Source: Solobacterium sp.
GTDB lineage: Bacteria > Bacillota_I > Bacilli_A > Erysipelotrichales > Erysipelotrichaceae
Direction: 5' to 3'
Length of the DNA stretch: 64,000 nucleotides
Assembly (NCBI GenBank): GCA_017469355.1
Contig: JAFUGM010000056.1
Coordinates: forward strand, 1-64,000
The notes under the pieces were generated by a model. It saw only the letters and a list, made by a program, of their open reading frames with translations, was not told the DNA's origin and ran no database searches. The position numbers were made by a program, and so were the translations under genes. Of the stretch, positions 29,353-37,892 are shown piece by piece; position 1 is the first letter of the stretch, and every line of letters begins with the position of its first letter.

Positions 29353-30474
29353 TTATGCGCCGAAAATCTTCAGCATGAATCCTGCAGCTACAGCAGAACC
29401 GATGACACCGGCCACATTGGGTCCCATCGCATGCATGAGAAGATAGTTGTTCGGATTGGCTTTCTGGCCTTCCATCTGGGATACACGTGCTGCCATCGGT
29501 ACAGCAGATACACCTGCCGAACCAATCAGCGGGTTTACCTTTCCGCCAGTGACCTTATACATGATTTTTCCGATCAGAAGTCCACCAACGGTAGAGAAGC
29601 TGAACGCAATAAGACCAAGCACAACGATCTCAATCGTACGCACAGTAATGAAGGTGGACGCAACTGCCTTGGCTCCAACACTGATGCCAAGGAAGATAAT
29701 GACGATATTGGTCAATGCGTTCTGGGCTGTATCGCTGAGTCGATCTGTTAAGCCTGTTTCCTTTAACAGATTCCCAAACATCAACATACCGACAAGCGGA
29801 GCAGTATCCGGAATCAGAAGGACGACAAAGATCGTTACGGCAATCGGGAAGACAATACGTTCTGTCTTGGTTACCGTACGTGTCTGCTTCATGACGGTTT
29901 TCCGTTCTGTTTCCGTTGTCACAAGACGCATTAACGGCGGCTGAATCATCGGAATCAGAGCCATGTAGGAATATGCCGCAATTGCGATTGCGGGAAGATA
30001 TTCCATCGCAAGTTTGGATGCAGTAAGAATCGCGGTCGGTCCATCGGCACCACCGATAACACCAATCGCCGCCGCTACTTTCGGATCAAATCCAAGCACC
30101 AGCGCCATCAGGAAGGCAGTAAAGATACCAAACTGTGCGCCCGCTCCCATTAACAGGGAGGATGGGTTAGCGATGAGTGGCCCAAAGTCTGTCATGGCAC
30201 CTGTCCCAAGGAAGACCAGAGACGGATAAATACCATACTCTACACCCAGAGACAGATAATGAATAAGCCCGTCGGTCAAACCGGTACGAGGCAGGTTCGC
30301 AAGCAGTACACCAAATGCGATCGGAATCATCAGAAGCGGTTCATACTTCTTGTGAATACCGAGGTACAGCAGGAAACATGCGAACAGAATCATGATGAGA
30401 TATCTAGGATCTTCAATGAGTCCCGCAAAGCCGGATTCCTCAAAGATCAGTTTCAGAATTTCGATTATATTCAT
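29353..30474 (-). CDS. oadB: Na+-pumping decarboxylase beta subunit (OadB/GcdB)
   Basis: 373 aa, about ten membrane segments. It carries out decarboxylation of carboxybiotin coupled to Na+ export. Family marks: 'GTGAMTDFGPLIANPSSLLM', 'GFDPKVAAAIGVIGGADGPT' (the buried Asp and Gly-rich repeat), and 'LIGSAGVSAVPMAARVSQ'. 'AMGPNVAGVIGSAVAAGF' at the end is highly conserved. Last gene of the A-G-BCCP-B operon, 10 bases after the biotin carrier. Sequence cannot tell oxaloacetate from methylmalonyl- or glutaconyl-CoA decarboxylases; the alpha subunit settles that. Confidence 0.95.
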   Translation of the reverse strand: MNIIEILKLIFEESGFAGLIEDPRYLIMILFACFLLYLGIHKKYEPLLMIPIAFGVLLANLPRTGLTDGLIHYLSLGVEYGIYPSLVFLGTGAMTDFGPLIANPSSLLMGAGAQFGIFTAFLMALVLGFDPKVAAAIGVIGGADGPTAILTASKLAMEYLPAIAIAAYSYMALIPMIQPPLMRLVTTETERKTVMKQTRTVTKTERIVFPIAVTIFVVLLIPDTAPLVGMLMFGNLLKETGLTDRLSDTAQNALTNIVIIFLGISVGAKAVASTFITVRTIEIVVLGLIAFSFSTVGGLLIGKIMYKVTGGKVNPLIGSAGVSAVPMAARVSQMEGQKANPNNYLLMHAMGPNVAGVIGSAVAAGFMLKIFGA

Positions 30475-30484
30475 CGCTTCACTC

Positions 30485-30886
30485 CTACTGAATTGTAGCG
30501 ATCACCTGATCGGTCTGTACGGAAGCTCCCTTGTTTACGGTAATGGAAGTGATCGTTCCGGCACGCGGTGCCACAATTTCATTCTCCATCTTCATAGCTT
30601 CAAGGATGAACAGAATATCCCCTTCCTTGACTGCCTGATTTGCGGAGACTCTTACATCGAGAATGGTTCCTGGCATCGGAGCCTTAACCGGGTCTCCTGC
30701 TCCAGCGGGAGCCGCAGGTGCTGCTGCAGGTGCAGGAGCGGCAGGTGCTGTTTCCGCTGCCGGTGCAGGTGCAGCCGCGACAGGAGCCACAGGTGCTTCC
30801 GCGTTTCCAACAAATACCGCGGTCGCTTCTCCCTGTTCAACTTCTACTTCATATTTCTTTCCGTTTAATGAGATAACGTATTTCAT
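30485..30886 (-). CDS. Biotin carrier protein of the Na+-pumping decarboxylase
   Basis: 133 aa. N-terminal 'MKYVISLNGKKYEVEVEQGE', a flexible Ala/Pro-rich linker (residues about 30-65), and a biotinyl domain with 'PMPGTILDV' and biotinylation motif 'EAMKMEN'. The linker lets the biotin swing between the carboxyltransferase (OadA) and membrane subunit OadB. In many oxaloacetate decarboxylases this domain is the C-terminus of OadA; here it is a separate gene, as in glutaconyl- and methylmalonyl-CoA decarboxylases. Confidence 0.95.
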   Translation of the reverse strand: MKYVISLNGKKYEVEVEQGEATAVFVGNAEAPVAPVAAAPAPAAETAPAAPAPAAAPAAPAGAGDPVKAPMPGTILDVRVSANQAVKEGDILFILEAMKMENEIVAPRAGTITSITVNKGASVQTDQVIATIQ

Positions 30887-30901
30887 GTCTGTTTCCCCCC
30901 C

Positions 30902-31231
30902 TTAGTCCAGTGCCTTGATGGACTTGAATATCAGCTGATTGAGCGGAATCTTTGTTTCATCCGATACGATTGCCATAAGGCATGCTGCTGTTTTTTCATC
31001 CACATCGTATAATGCGATTTCGCCGCCATAGACGGCTTCCTGTGTTCCGGTTTCCGCAGGGACTTCCACAGTTGAAGTTTCTGCCTTTACCGGTTCTTCC
31101 TTCGCTGTCTTTGCGCCAATGCTATCCGTCACTTTATTGATCAGGACAATAATGAACCACAGAAGACATAACATCAGGAAGACAATCAGGAATCCGGAAA
31201 CCGCAATGATCAGCGCTCTTCCGGCACTCAT
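30902..31231 (-). CDS. Na+-pumping decarboxylase gamma subunit (OadG)
   Basis: 109 aa from ATG 31231 with AGGAGG upstream; an in-frame TTG at 31237 overlapping the oadA stop is an alternative. One N-terminal membrane segment ('GFLIVFLMLCLLWFIIVLIN'), a charged linker, and a C-terminal part 'EIALYDVDEKTAACLMAIVS'. OadG subunits hold the soluble and membrane parts together. Position between A and the carrier supports the call. Confidence 0.85.
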   Translation of the reverse strand: MSAGRALIIAVSGFLIVFLMLCLLWFIIVLINKVTDSIGAKTAKEEPVKAETSTVEVPAETGTQEAVYGGEIALYDVDEKTAACLMAIVSDETKIPLNQLIFKSIKALD

Positions 31232-31233
31232 AA

Positions 31234-32619
31234 TCAAGCTGCCTCCTGGATGGTGTAGCTGACTTTCAGCGCCTTCTTCTCACTGCGTTCTTTCAGGAAT
31301 GCTTCCGCCTGCTGAGGGAATGCGACATAACTCAGTACATCTTCTTCACTTTCCGCAAGATCGCCAAGGTAAGCCTTCGCCGCAGGGATTTCCGGCTCGA
31401 TGGTATCATCGTACCGTCCTTCAATCGGCTTTTCATCGCCAAGGGCCTTCTTCATCAGTTCGTCACTGATCGGAGCCGGTGCGGTTCCATATTCGCCACG
31501 GCAGTATGCCTTAACTTCCTTGGAGATGAGCTTATAACGCTCTCCAGTCAGGACATTGGTTACCGCCTGGGTTCCAACCATCTGGCTCATCGGTGTCACA
31601 AGAGGAGGATAACCCATATCTTCACGAACTCTCGGTGTCTCCTCAAGTACCGCATCCAGCTGATCCAGCTTATCAACCGCAGTCAGCTGAGAAATCAGGT
31701 TGGATAACATACCACCCGGAATCTGATAATTCAGCGCATCAATCTTTGTTGTAAGCACGGACGGGTTGAGTCCGCCTTCCTTCAGGAAGCGGGCCTGTAC
31801 CGGCTTGAAGTGGTCATTGATCTTCTGGCAGACTTTCAGATCGACGCCTGTGTCATAGTCCATTTCCTCAAGGGAATAAACTAACGACTCGGTGGACATA
31901 TGAGAAGTGCCGCCGGAGAAGATGGAGATCGCGGTATCTACACCGTCTGCACCTGCTTCAATTGCCTTAAGCAGTGTCATCGGCGCAAGACCGGTTGTGG
32001 TATGAGAATGTACATATACCGGAATCTTGAGATCTTTCTTAAGTTCTGTAACCAGATCAAAACATGCCTTCGGACTCATGATTCCAGCCATATCCTTGAT
32101 ACAGATGGAATGGCAGCCCATGGACTCCAGTTTCTTTCCAAGTGCCACATAGCTTTCAAATGTGTGAACCGGGCTTGTGGTATAGCAGATGGTTCCCTGC
32201 GCATGGCCGCCGGCCTTAATGCACTCATCAATAGCAGTTGCCATATTCTGCGGGTCATTCAGCGCATCGAAGATACGGATAATATCGATTCCATTCTCTA
32301 CAGACTTACGTACAAATGCACGTACTGTCTCATCGGAATAATGATGGTATCCGAGAATGTTCTGTCCCCGTAATAACATCTGAAGCTTTGTGTTCTTTAC
32401 CTTAGAGCGTATAAAACGCAGTCTGTCCCAGGGGTCTTCATCCAGGTAACGCAGGCAGGAGTCAAATGTCGCTCCTCCCCAGACTTCCAGGGAATAATAC
32501 CCTGCCTGATCCATGGTTTCGAGAATGTCCTCGAAATCGGATCTTGGCATACGTGTAGCGATCTGGGACTGATTCGCATCACGCAGCACAACTTCTGTAA
32601 TATTGACTTTCTTTTTCAT
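31234..32619 (-). CDS. oadA: Oxaloacetate decarboxylase alpha (carboxyltransferase) subunit
   Basis: 461 aa from ATG 32619; an ATG 9 bases upstream touches the GGGAG ribosome site. It transfers CO2 from oxaloacetate to biotin. HMGL-like barrel with 'VLRDANQSQIATRMPRSDFE', 'YSLEVWGGATFDSCLRYLDE', the catalytic Lys 'CIKDMAGIMSP' and metal site 'YVHSHTTTGLAPMTLLKA', followed by the conserved carboxylase domain. 'MLRGQNILGYHHY' is typical of OadA and pyruvate carboxylase. It ends without a biotin domain, which is on the separate carrier. First gene of the operon. Confidence 0.96.
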   Translation of the reverse strand: MKKKVNITEVVLRDANQSQIATRMPRSDFEDILETMDQAGYYSLEVWGGATFDSCLRYLDEDPWDRLRFIRSKVKNTKLQMLLRGQNILGYHHYSDETVRAFVRKSVENGIDIIRIFDALNDPQNMATAIDECIKAGGHAQGTICYTTSPVHTFESYVALGKKLESMGCHSICIKDMAGIMSPKACFDLVTELKKDLKIPVYVHSHTTTGLAPMTLLKAIEAGADGVDTAISIFSGGTSHMSTESLVYSLEEMDYDTGVDLKVCQKINDHFKPVQARFLKEGGLNPSVLTTKIDALNYQIPGGMLSNLISQLTAVDKLDQLDAVLEETPRVREDMGYPPLVTPMSQMVGTQAVTNVLTGERYKLISKEVKAYCRGEYGTAPAPISDELMKKALGDEKPIEGRYDDTIEPEIPAAKAYLGDLAESEEDVLSYVAFPQQAEAFLKERSEKKALKVSYTIQEAA

Positions 32620-32628
32620 CCTTTTCAT

Positions 32629-32935
32629 CTCCCGAAAAATCCAAATCCCCTCTACTATAATGTATTTTTTTAAAATTTGTTGGATATTTCGTTACTTTTT
32701 TCACGAGTTTTTTATCCTTTTTGGTTTACTATCGGTTTACTATGCGCAATGAATCGTTTCCAATTCACAAGTGGCCAATTTAGCGGGTGCGGAGCGCCCT
32801 CCTCTTATTGATGAATCAGGGCAGGTAAATTCTTTTTCCATAGACTTCATTTACTCTTCATTTCTCATCCAGATTGCTCACCCACAAGTAAAAAAGGACT
32901 GTGACAAGTGCCACAGCCCGGTTTGTGTTTCAGAG
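32629..32935. promoter_or_regulatory. Upstream region of the oad operon
   Basis: About 300 bp with no gene. It contains an AT-rich stretch with possible -10 (TATAGT, minus) close to oadA, a tandem 11-bp repeat GGTTTACTATC/GGTTTACTATG at 32723-32744, and the terminator of the next gene at 32889-32919. Confidence 0.45.
32889..32919 (-). terminator. Terminator of the phosphoribosyltransferase gene
   Basis: Reading minus: GGGCTGTG pairs with CACAGTCC around GCACTTGT, then TTTTTTAC. Confidence 0.75.
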
Positions 32936-33577
32936 TTACTTGAAGTAGGAAATACCGTAGGTATTGACGATCGCATCCACCTTTTTCCCTGCCTTACATA
33001 ACGGGCATTCATGGGAAGGTTTACTGTCATAGTCATCCAGAATTCCTTCGGTTGTGAATACCGACGCGATCGGATAGCCGAAACATTCATCGGTGGAAGC
33101 GAAGATCGCAGCGACGCCAGCGACTTCACCGCCATAGTAGCGCACCGCTTCAATACCGCCTTCAACGGTATATCCGGTCGTTACCGATGCCGCAAGAATC
33201 AGCACATGCTTGCCCTTGACCATCGGAATGATGTTGTCACGGAAAAGCAACTGGCTTCCGGTGGTATGCTCCGGAGTGATGACATAGATCGTGTTATGAA
33301 TGTTGATGCTGGAAATACCGGATTTGGTAAGATCGCTTGCCATGCATGCGCCGACAACTTCGGTGCCATCCAGGCACAGAATCGTATCAATTACAGTAGA
33401 AGACTTATACTTCATCGCCAGCTGACGGGCAGCTGCACGCGCTTCCGAAAGACGATGCTTTGTGAAGGTAAGGTCGACGTAGTAGTTGATATGACTGTGG
33501 CTGGTTGCGAAGTGCCCCTTGGATACACGAAGCTTCAATGATCCGTTCGGATTGGGAAATTCCATATACTCTGCCAT
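32936..33577 (-). CDS. Orotate phosphoribosyltransferase-like protein
   Basis: 213 aa, start ATG 33577 after AGGAGG. Type I PRTase fold: the PRPP loop is 'HVLILAASVTTGYTVEGGIE', with Ala-Ala-Ser in place of the usual two acidic residues before TTG. 'VIDTILCLDGTEVVGACMAS' fits the family's mid region. The end has 'CPLCKAGKKVD', a Cys-pair tail. It stands alone between the oad and glg loci with its own terminator. Pyrimidine salvage or biosynthesis is possible, but no pyr genes are nearby, and the altered PRPP loop argues for caution. Confidence 0.75.
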   Translation of the reverse strand: MAEYMEFPNPNGSLKLRVSKGHFATSHSHINYYVDLTFTKHRLSEARAAARQLAMKYKSSTVIDTILCLDGTEVVGACMASDLTKSGISSINIHNTIYVITPEHTTGSQLLFRDNIIPMVKGKHVLILAASVTTGYTVEGGIEAVRYYGGEVAGVAAIFASTDECFGYPIASVFTTEGILDDYDSKPSHECPLCKAGKKVDAIVNTYGISYFK

Positions 33578-33654
33578 AATGATCCTCCTAGAAAGTTGTT
33601 AAGACTATTTTACCAAAAGATCGTATGTATGGGCTTTCATAATTTCGCTTCAAA

Positions 33655-33682
33655 CACAAAAACGCAGTCATGCGACTGCGTT
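33655..33682 (-). terminator. glgCDA operon terminator
   Basis: AACGCAGTC, loop, GACTGCGTT: a perfect 9-bp stem; reading minus it is followed by TTTTTGTG. Confidence 0.8.
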
Positions 33683-33703
33683 CTGCTTGAACTGTAAGTG
33701 AGA

Positions 33704-35158
33704 TCAGTTATCCGGCCAGTTGCACAGCTGGTAATACAGCTGTTCATAGATTCCGGCGGACTGTTCCCAGGAGACGTCAGTATTCATGGCGCTCTTGATC
33801 AGTCCCTTCCATCCTGGCTTGTTGTCATAATACTGTTCCACTGCCCAACGGAGCGTGTAAACCATATCGTCCGCATTGACTGCCCAGAAACTGAAGCCAT
33901 TTCCTTCTCCGGTATACTGGTTGAACGGATGTACGGTATCCTTCAGTCCGCCAGTCTCACGAACTAACGGCAGCGTTCCATAACGCATGGCGATCAACTG
34001 TCCGATTCCGCAAGGCTCATAGAGCGACGGCATCAGGAACAGATCACATCCGGCATAGATACGATGTGCGAGTTCTTCATTGTATCCACAATAGTAGACA
34101 CCTTTGCCTTTATACTCGCTCTCCATCCACTTGAATGCATTTTCCGCATTCGCCTCACCTGTCCCAAGAACCACAAACTGAATATCCATTCCCATGATTT
34201 CCTGGAGACGATCGGTAATCAGATAGATTCCCTTCTGGTTGGTAAGACGGGAAACGATACCGATCATACAGACATCATTGGTTTCCTTGAGTCCCAGTTC
34301 CTTCTGCAGGGCAAGTTTGTTTGCCTTCTTACCGCTGACATAGCTGCGGGCATCATAGTTCTTTGCCAGAAGCTTATCGGTCTTCGGATTCCATTCAACG
34401 ATATCGATACCGTTGACAATACCCCAGAGGTCATCTCTGCGGTAACGCAGGATGGAGTCCATCTTCTCACCATAAGTCTGTGTGAGAATTTCACTGGAAT
34501 AGGTCGGGGATACCGTAGTGATCTTATCCGCATATACCAGACCTGCCTTCATGAAGGAGATGCCGGTATCGAACTTGATCGATCCGTTATCGTAATAGTA
34601 GTAATCCAACCCAAGACATGATGGCAACATATCAACACCGAAGTTGCCCTGGAATGCCAGATTATGAATCGTATAGACATGTTTGATCTGCTGGTATCTC
34701 TGATCATCCCCATAACATGCATGGCATAACAGCGGAATCATTCCGGTCTGCCAGTCGTTGGAATGGATGATGTTAGGCCACCAGTCGATGAAGTAAATCA
34801 TGTCCAGTACCGCACGCTGGAAGAACGCAAACCGTTCTCCATCATCATCGTAGCCATACAGCCCATCACGCTCGAAGTAGAACTGATGTTCGATGAAGTA
34901 ATACACAACTCCATCCACCGTAGTGGTGTAGTAGGTTGCCGGCTGATCAATCCATCCGGAATGGATCTGAATTGTTCCGATCCGCTCCAGCTGATCATAG
35001 TACTTCTCAATCACCTTCTTATACAGCGGAATGACAACACGCGCATCATGTCCGCGCTTTACCAGCGAATTCGGAAGGCTTGCCATAACATCAGCCAGAC
35101 CTCCGGTCTTAATAAACGGAAGTGCTTCTCCGCCGACAAACAGTATTGATCTTCCCAT
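33704..35158 (-). CDS. glgA: Glycogen synthase (ADP-glucose, GT5)
   Basis: 484 aa. It extends alpha-1,4-glucan from ADP-glucose. N-terminal 'GGEALPFIKTGGLADVMASL' carries the KTGGL nucleotide-sugar motif. 'VYTIHNLAFQGNFG' and 'TTVSPTYSSEI' are mid-protein marks, and 'LMPSLYEPCGIGQLIAMRYG' with 'RETGGLKDTV' forms the GT-B C-terminal site. It starts 15 bases after the glgD stop, last in the glgC-glgD-glgA operon. Confidence 0.97.
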   Translation of the reverse strand: MGRSILFVGGEALPFIKTGGLADVMASLPNSLVKRGHDARVVIPLYKKVIEKYYDQLERIGTIQIHSGWIDQPATYYTTTVDGVVYYFIEHQFYFERDGLYGYDDDGERFAFFQRAVLDMIYFIDWWPNIIHSNDWQTGMIPLLCHACYGDDQRYQQIKHVYTIHNLAFQGNFGVDMLPSCLGLDYYYYDNGSIKFDTGISFMKAGLVYADKITTVSPTYSSEILTQTYGEKMDSILRYRRDDLWGIVNGIDIVEWNPKTDKLLAKNYDARSYVSGKKANKLALQKELGLKETNDVCMIGIVSRLTNQKGIYLITDRLQEIMGMDIQFVVLGTGEANAENAFKWMESEYKGKGVYYCGYNEELAHRIYAGCDLFLMPSLYEPCGIGQLIAMRYGTLPLVRETGGLKDTVHPFNQYTGEGNGFSFWAVNADDMVYTLRWAVEQYYDNKPGWKGLIKSAMNTDVSWEQSAGIYEQLYYQLCNWPDN

Positions 35159-35173
35159 AGTATTTCCTTTCCG

Positions 35174-36286
35174 TCAGATCCGGTCTCTGCGAGCTACATA
35201 TACCGGAGCCGCATCGGTTCCTTCCAGTTTCTTGATGTGGTGAACAATTGCGTACTTATCCACAACAACATGATCAAGCTTCGCATTTTCACCAATATAA
35301 GCACCTGGCAGAAGAATGCAGTTCTTTACAGTTGCGCCCTTGCGTACGGTGCAGCCACGGCTGATGATGGAATTCTCCACTGTTCCTTCAATCGTTGCGC
35401 CATTTGCGACAACGCAGTTGGACACCTTGGCATCCTCCGCAAAGATGGTCGGGCAGCTGTCGTTGGTCTGGGTGTAAATCGGCCAGCCCGGTTTAAACAG
35501 CTGTACTGCACGTGAGTGATCCAGAAGATCCATGGATACCCGGAAGAATTCAGGCAGAGAGTTCAGGCATGCGACATAGCCCTTGACCTGATATCCCTTG
35601 ATGGTCAGTTCATTTACCGAATCCGCAAGCACATCCTTGAACCAGTACAGGGAAGAAGTTTCCGCTGCCTTATGAACCAGTTCAATGAACAGCTTCTTCG
35701 TCATGACATATGCTTCAAGAGAAACACTCTGATTCTTGAGTTTACCGCGGTTCTTTTCCAGTCCAAGCACTGTCTTGAACTTATCGAACTTCACGACATC
35801 ACAGCCAAGATACTGTGTTTTGGCATCCTTGGCATTGGTATAGAGCAGTGTAACATCCGCCTTACTTTCAATATGCTGTTCCAGCACATCATTGAAGTCG
35901 ATCGGATATACGAAGTAACTCGGTGCGATCACCACATACGGATTGGGATCCTCTTCGATATACTGCATGTTAAGCATGTAGTTTGCCACATCGTGGTTAT
36001 ATACATCAGAGGAGAAACTCTTTTCGCCATAGAGGAGACGAAGCTTTCCGCGCTTGGAGTTGATGTTGTAATGCTTTCCGTCACCGAGATGTTCAATCAG
36101 ATTGCGGGGTTTTTCCTTGCAGTAGATCTGAACGTTTCCGATGCCGGAGTTGGTCATGTTACTTAAAATGAAGTCTACGATACGATAGCGGCCCATGAAT
36201 GCGATAGCCGGTACCGGACGATGATCGCAAAGACCCTCGATATTGGCAGTATTGTCTTCAAAACTGATAATTCCTAATGCACGCAT
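35174..36286 (-). CDS. glgD: Glucose-1-phosphate adenylyltransferase regulatory-type subunit
   Basis: 370 aa from ATG 36286, after GGAGAG; an upstream in-frame start six codons earlier lacks spacing. It has the nucleotidyltransferase fold of GlgC, but its N-terminus 'LGIISFEDNTANIEGLCDHR' lacks the GGxGxRL loop. Left-handed beta-helix repeats are at the C-terminus ('VVANGATIEGTVENSIISRG'). In Bacilli GlgD forms a heterotetramer with GlgC and raises its activity. Co-located with glgC and glgA. Confidence 0.95.
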   Translation of the reverse strand: MRALGIISFEDNTANIEGLCDHRPVPAIAFMGRYRIVDFILSNMTNSGIGNVQIYCKEKPRNLIEHLGDGKHYNINSKRGKLRLLYGEKSFSSDVYNHDVANYMLNMQYIEEDPNPYVVIAPSYFVYPIDFNDVLEQHIESKADVTLLYTNAKDAKTQYLGCDVVKFDKFKTVLGLEKNRGKLKNQSVSLEAYVMTKKLFIELVHKAAETSSLYWFKDVLADSVNELTIKGYQVKGYVACLNSLPEFFRVSMDLLDHSRAVQLFKPGWPIYTQTNDSCPTIFAEDAKVSNCVVANGATIEGTVENSIISRGCTVRKGATVKNCILLPGAYIGENAKLDHVVVDKYAIVHHIKKLEGTDAAPVYVARRDRI

Positions 36287-36300
36287 ATCTGTCTCTCCTT

Positions 36301-37431
36301 TCACTCCGATTTCCCAGCTACGAGCTGAATCTCTTTGCTGTTCTTGGATCCGAAGACCGCACCCGCAGGAACTTCCACGTCATCCGCGACGATGCAGCGG
36401 GTAACGGTAGCTCCGGCACGGATCTTGGCACCCGGCTGAATGACGCTGTCAATGACCTTGGCACCCGGTTCAATCACAACATTGGTACCGATGACCGAAT
36501 TGACCGCAGAGCCTTCAATGACACTTCCCTGTGTCACATAGCAGTGTTCTACCTTGGCATCCTTACCGATGAACTGCGGTAACGCATTGACATCTTCGGT
36601 ATAGATCTTCCAGGTCGGATCACCGAGATCGAGCTCCGCATTATCCTTTAACAGATCCATATTCGCTTCCCAGAGGGAATCTACGGTTCCTACATCCTTC
36701 CAGTAGCCCTTGAACCGATACGCAGTCAGGCGCTTCTTGTCATTCAGATAGTTCGGAATGATGTCATTTCCGAAGTCATGATGGCTGTCCGGATTCTTCG
36801 CATCCGCAACCAGATACTTCCGAAGTGTCTTATAAGTGAAGATATAGATGCCCATCGACGCAAGGTTGCTCTTGGGATGTGCAGGCTTCTCTTCAAATTC
36901 AATGATCATGTCATCTTTGTTGGTGTTCATGATTCCAAACCGTGTCGCTTCCTTAAGGGAAACTTCACGTACGGCAATCGTCGCATCCGCATTCATCTTC
37001 TTGTGGTAATCCAGCATCTTGTCATAGTTCATCTTGTAGATGTGGTCACCGGAAAGAATCAGAATATATTCCGGATTGATGTTGTCCAGAAAATCGATGT
37101 TAGCGGTAATCGCATCCGCTGTGCCGCGATAAACTTCCAGATTTGCGGTATCGCGTTCCCGCGGTGTCAATACGTAGACGCCGCCGTCATACGTATCCAG
37201 TCCCCAGTAATGGTCACGCGCCACGTAGGAATTGAGCAGTACGGATTCGTACTGTGTCAATACGCCCACGGTGGAAATATCCGAGTTGGCGCAGTTGCTG
37301 AGTGGAAAGTCGATAATCCGGTATTTTCCACCAAAATGGACTGCCGGTTTCGCGACTTTCTTGGTCAGATCATACAGACGGGATCCACGTCCGCCCGCAA
37401 GAATCATGGCCACCATATTGTTCGCTCTCAT
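36301..37431 (-). CDS. glgC: Glucose-1-phosphate adenylyltransferase
   Basis: 376 aa. It makes ADP-glucose from Glc-1-P and ATP, the committed step of glycogen synthesis. '[20 protein letters not shown]' is the pyrophosphorylase loop; '[14 protein letters not shown]', '[15 protein letters not shown]' (catalytic Asp) and 'IIEFEEKP' follow. C-terminal hexapeptide repeats form the beta-helix. First gene of the operon, with -10 ATTATA complement (37476-37481), ribosome site AGGAGG, and a 12-bp palindrome between them. Confidence 0.97.
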   Translation of the reverse strand: MRANNMVAMILAGGRGSRLYDLTKKVAKPAVHFGGKYRIIDFPLSNCANSDISTVGVLTQYESVLLNSYVARDHYWGLDTYDGGVYVLTPRERDTANLEVYRGTADAITANIDFLDNINPEYILILSGDHIYKMNYDKMLDYHKKMNADATIAVREVSLKEATRFGIMNTNKDDMIIEFEEKPAHPKSNLASMGIYIFTYKTLRKYLVADAKNPDSHHDFGNDIIPNYLNDKKRLTAYRFKGYWKDVGTVDSLWEANMDLLKDNAELDLGDPTWKIYTEDVNALPQFIGKDAKVEHCYVTQGSVIEGSAVNSVIGTNVVIEPGAKVIDSVIQPGAKIRAGATVTRCIVADDVEVPAGAVFGSKNSKEIQLVAGKSE

Positions 37432-37449
37432 GATTATTTTTGCCTCCTG

Positions 37450-37461
37450 AACTATATAGTT
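37450..37461. promoter_or_regulatory. 12-bp palindrome in the glgC leader
   Basis: AACTATATAGTT is a perfect palindrome between the probable -10 and the glgC ribosome site, a position suited to an operator or a small RNA stem. Confidence 0.35.
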
Positions 37462-37571
37462 ATGATACCGCTTTCATTATATACGAAATATCTGTCTTTG
37501 GTCCTGCGACTTTCAGGCATGCCCACGGCACTTTCCACGCCCGACAGAAGGGTTCTTGTATGCCTGTTTTT

Positions 37572-37892
37572 CTATTTCCTTAGAAAGGAAGCGTCTTCTT
37601 CCCCAGTCACAGGAACATATCGTTCCGCCTTCATATGCAGATCATATTTATCACGCAGTTGGGCGATCTCTGCCATCATGTCACTTTGATGATGTACATC
37701 AAGCGCTTCCTGATCACGCCATGCGTCAATTAACAGAACGGTTGAATCATCCTCTGTGGAAATGAAATAGGAATAGCGCAGATTTCCATCCTCCTTACGA
37801 ATCCGATCTGCGATGCCAGAGGCCTCCATCTCCCTTACAAAATCCTGAGCAGCGGTACCTTCCCCGCTGTAATAAAGATTCATCACAATCAC
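37572..37892 (-). CDS. Small ABM/quinol-monooxygenase-like protein
   Basis: 106 aa, starting at GTG 37892, which overlaps the folC TGA as GTGA; a ribosome site AAGGAG is 10 bases before. It reads 'MIVMNLYYSGEGTAAQDFVR' and 'YSYFISTEDDSTVLLIDAWR', then 'ALDVHHQSDMMAEIAQLRDK'. This is the ferredoxin-like ABM fold of YgiN-type proteins, usually small dimers acting on quinone-like compounds or simply stress-related. Its coupling to folC is probably positional only. Confidence 0.75.
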   Translation of the reverse strand: MIVMNLYYSGEGTAAQDFVREMEASGIADRIRKEDGNLRYSYFISTEDDSTVLLIDAWRDQEALDVHHQSDMMAEIAQLRDKYDLHMKAERYVPVTGEEDASFLRK

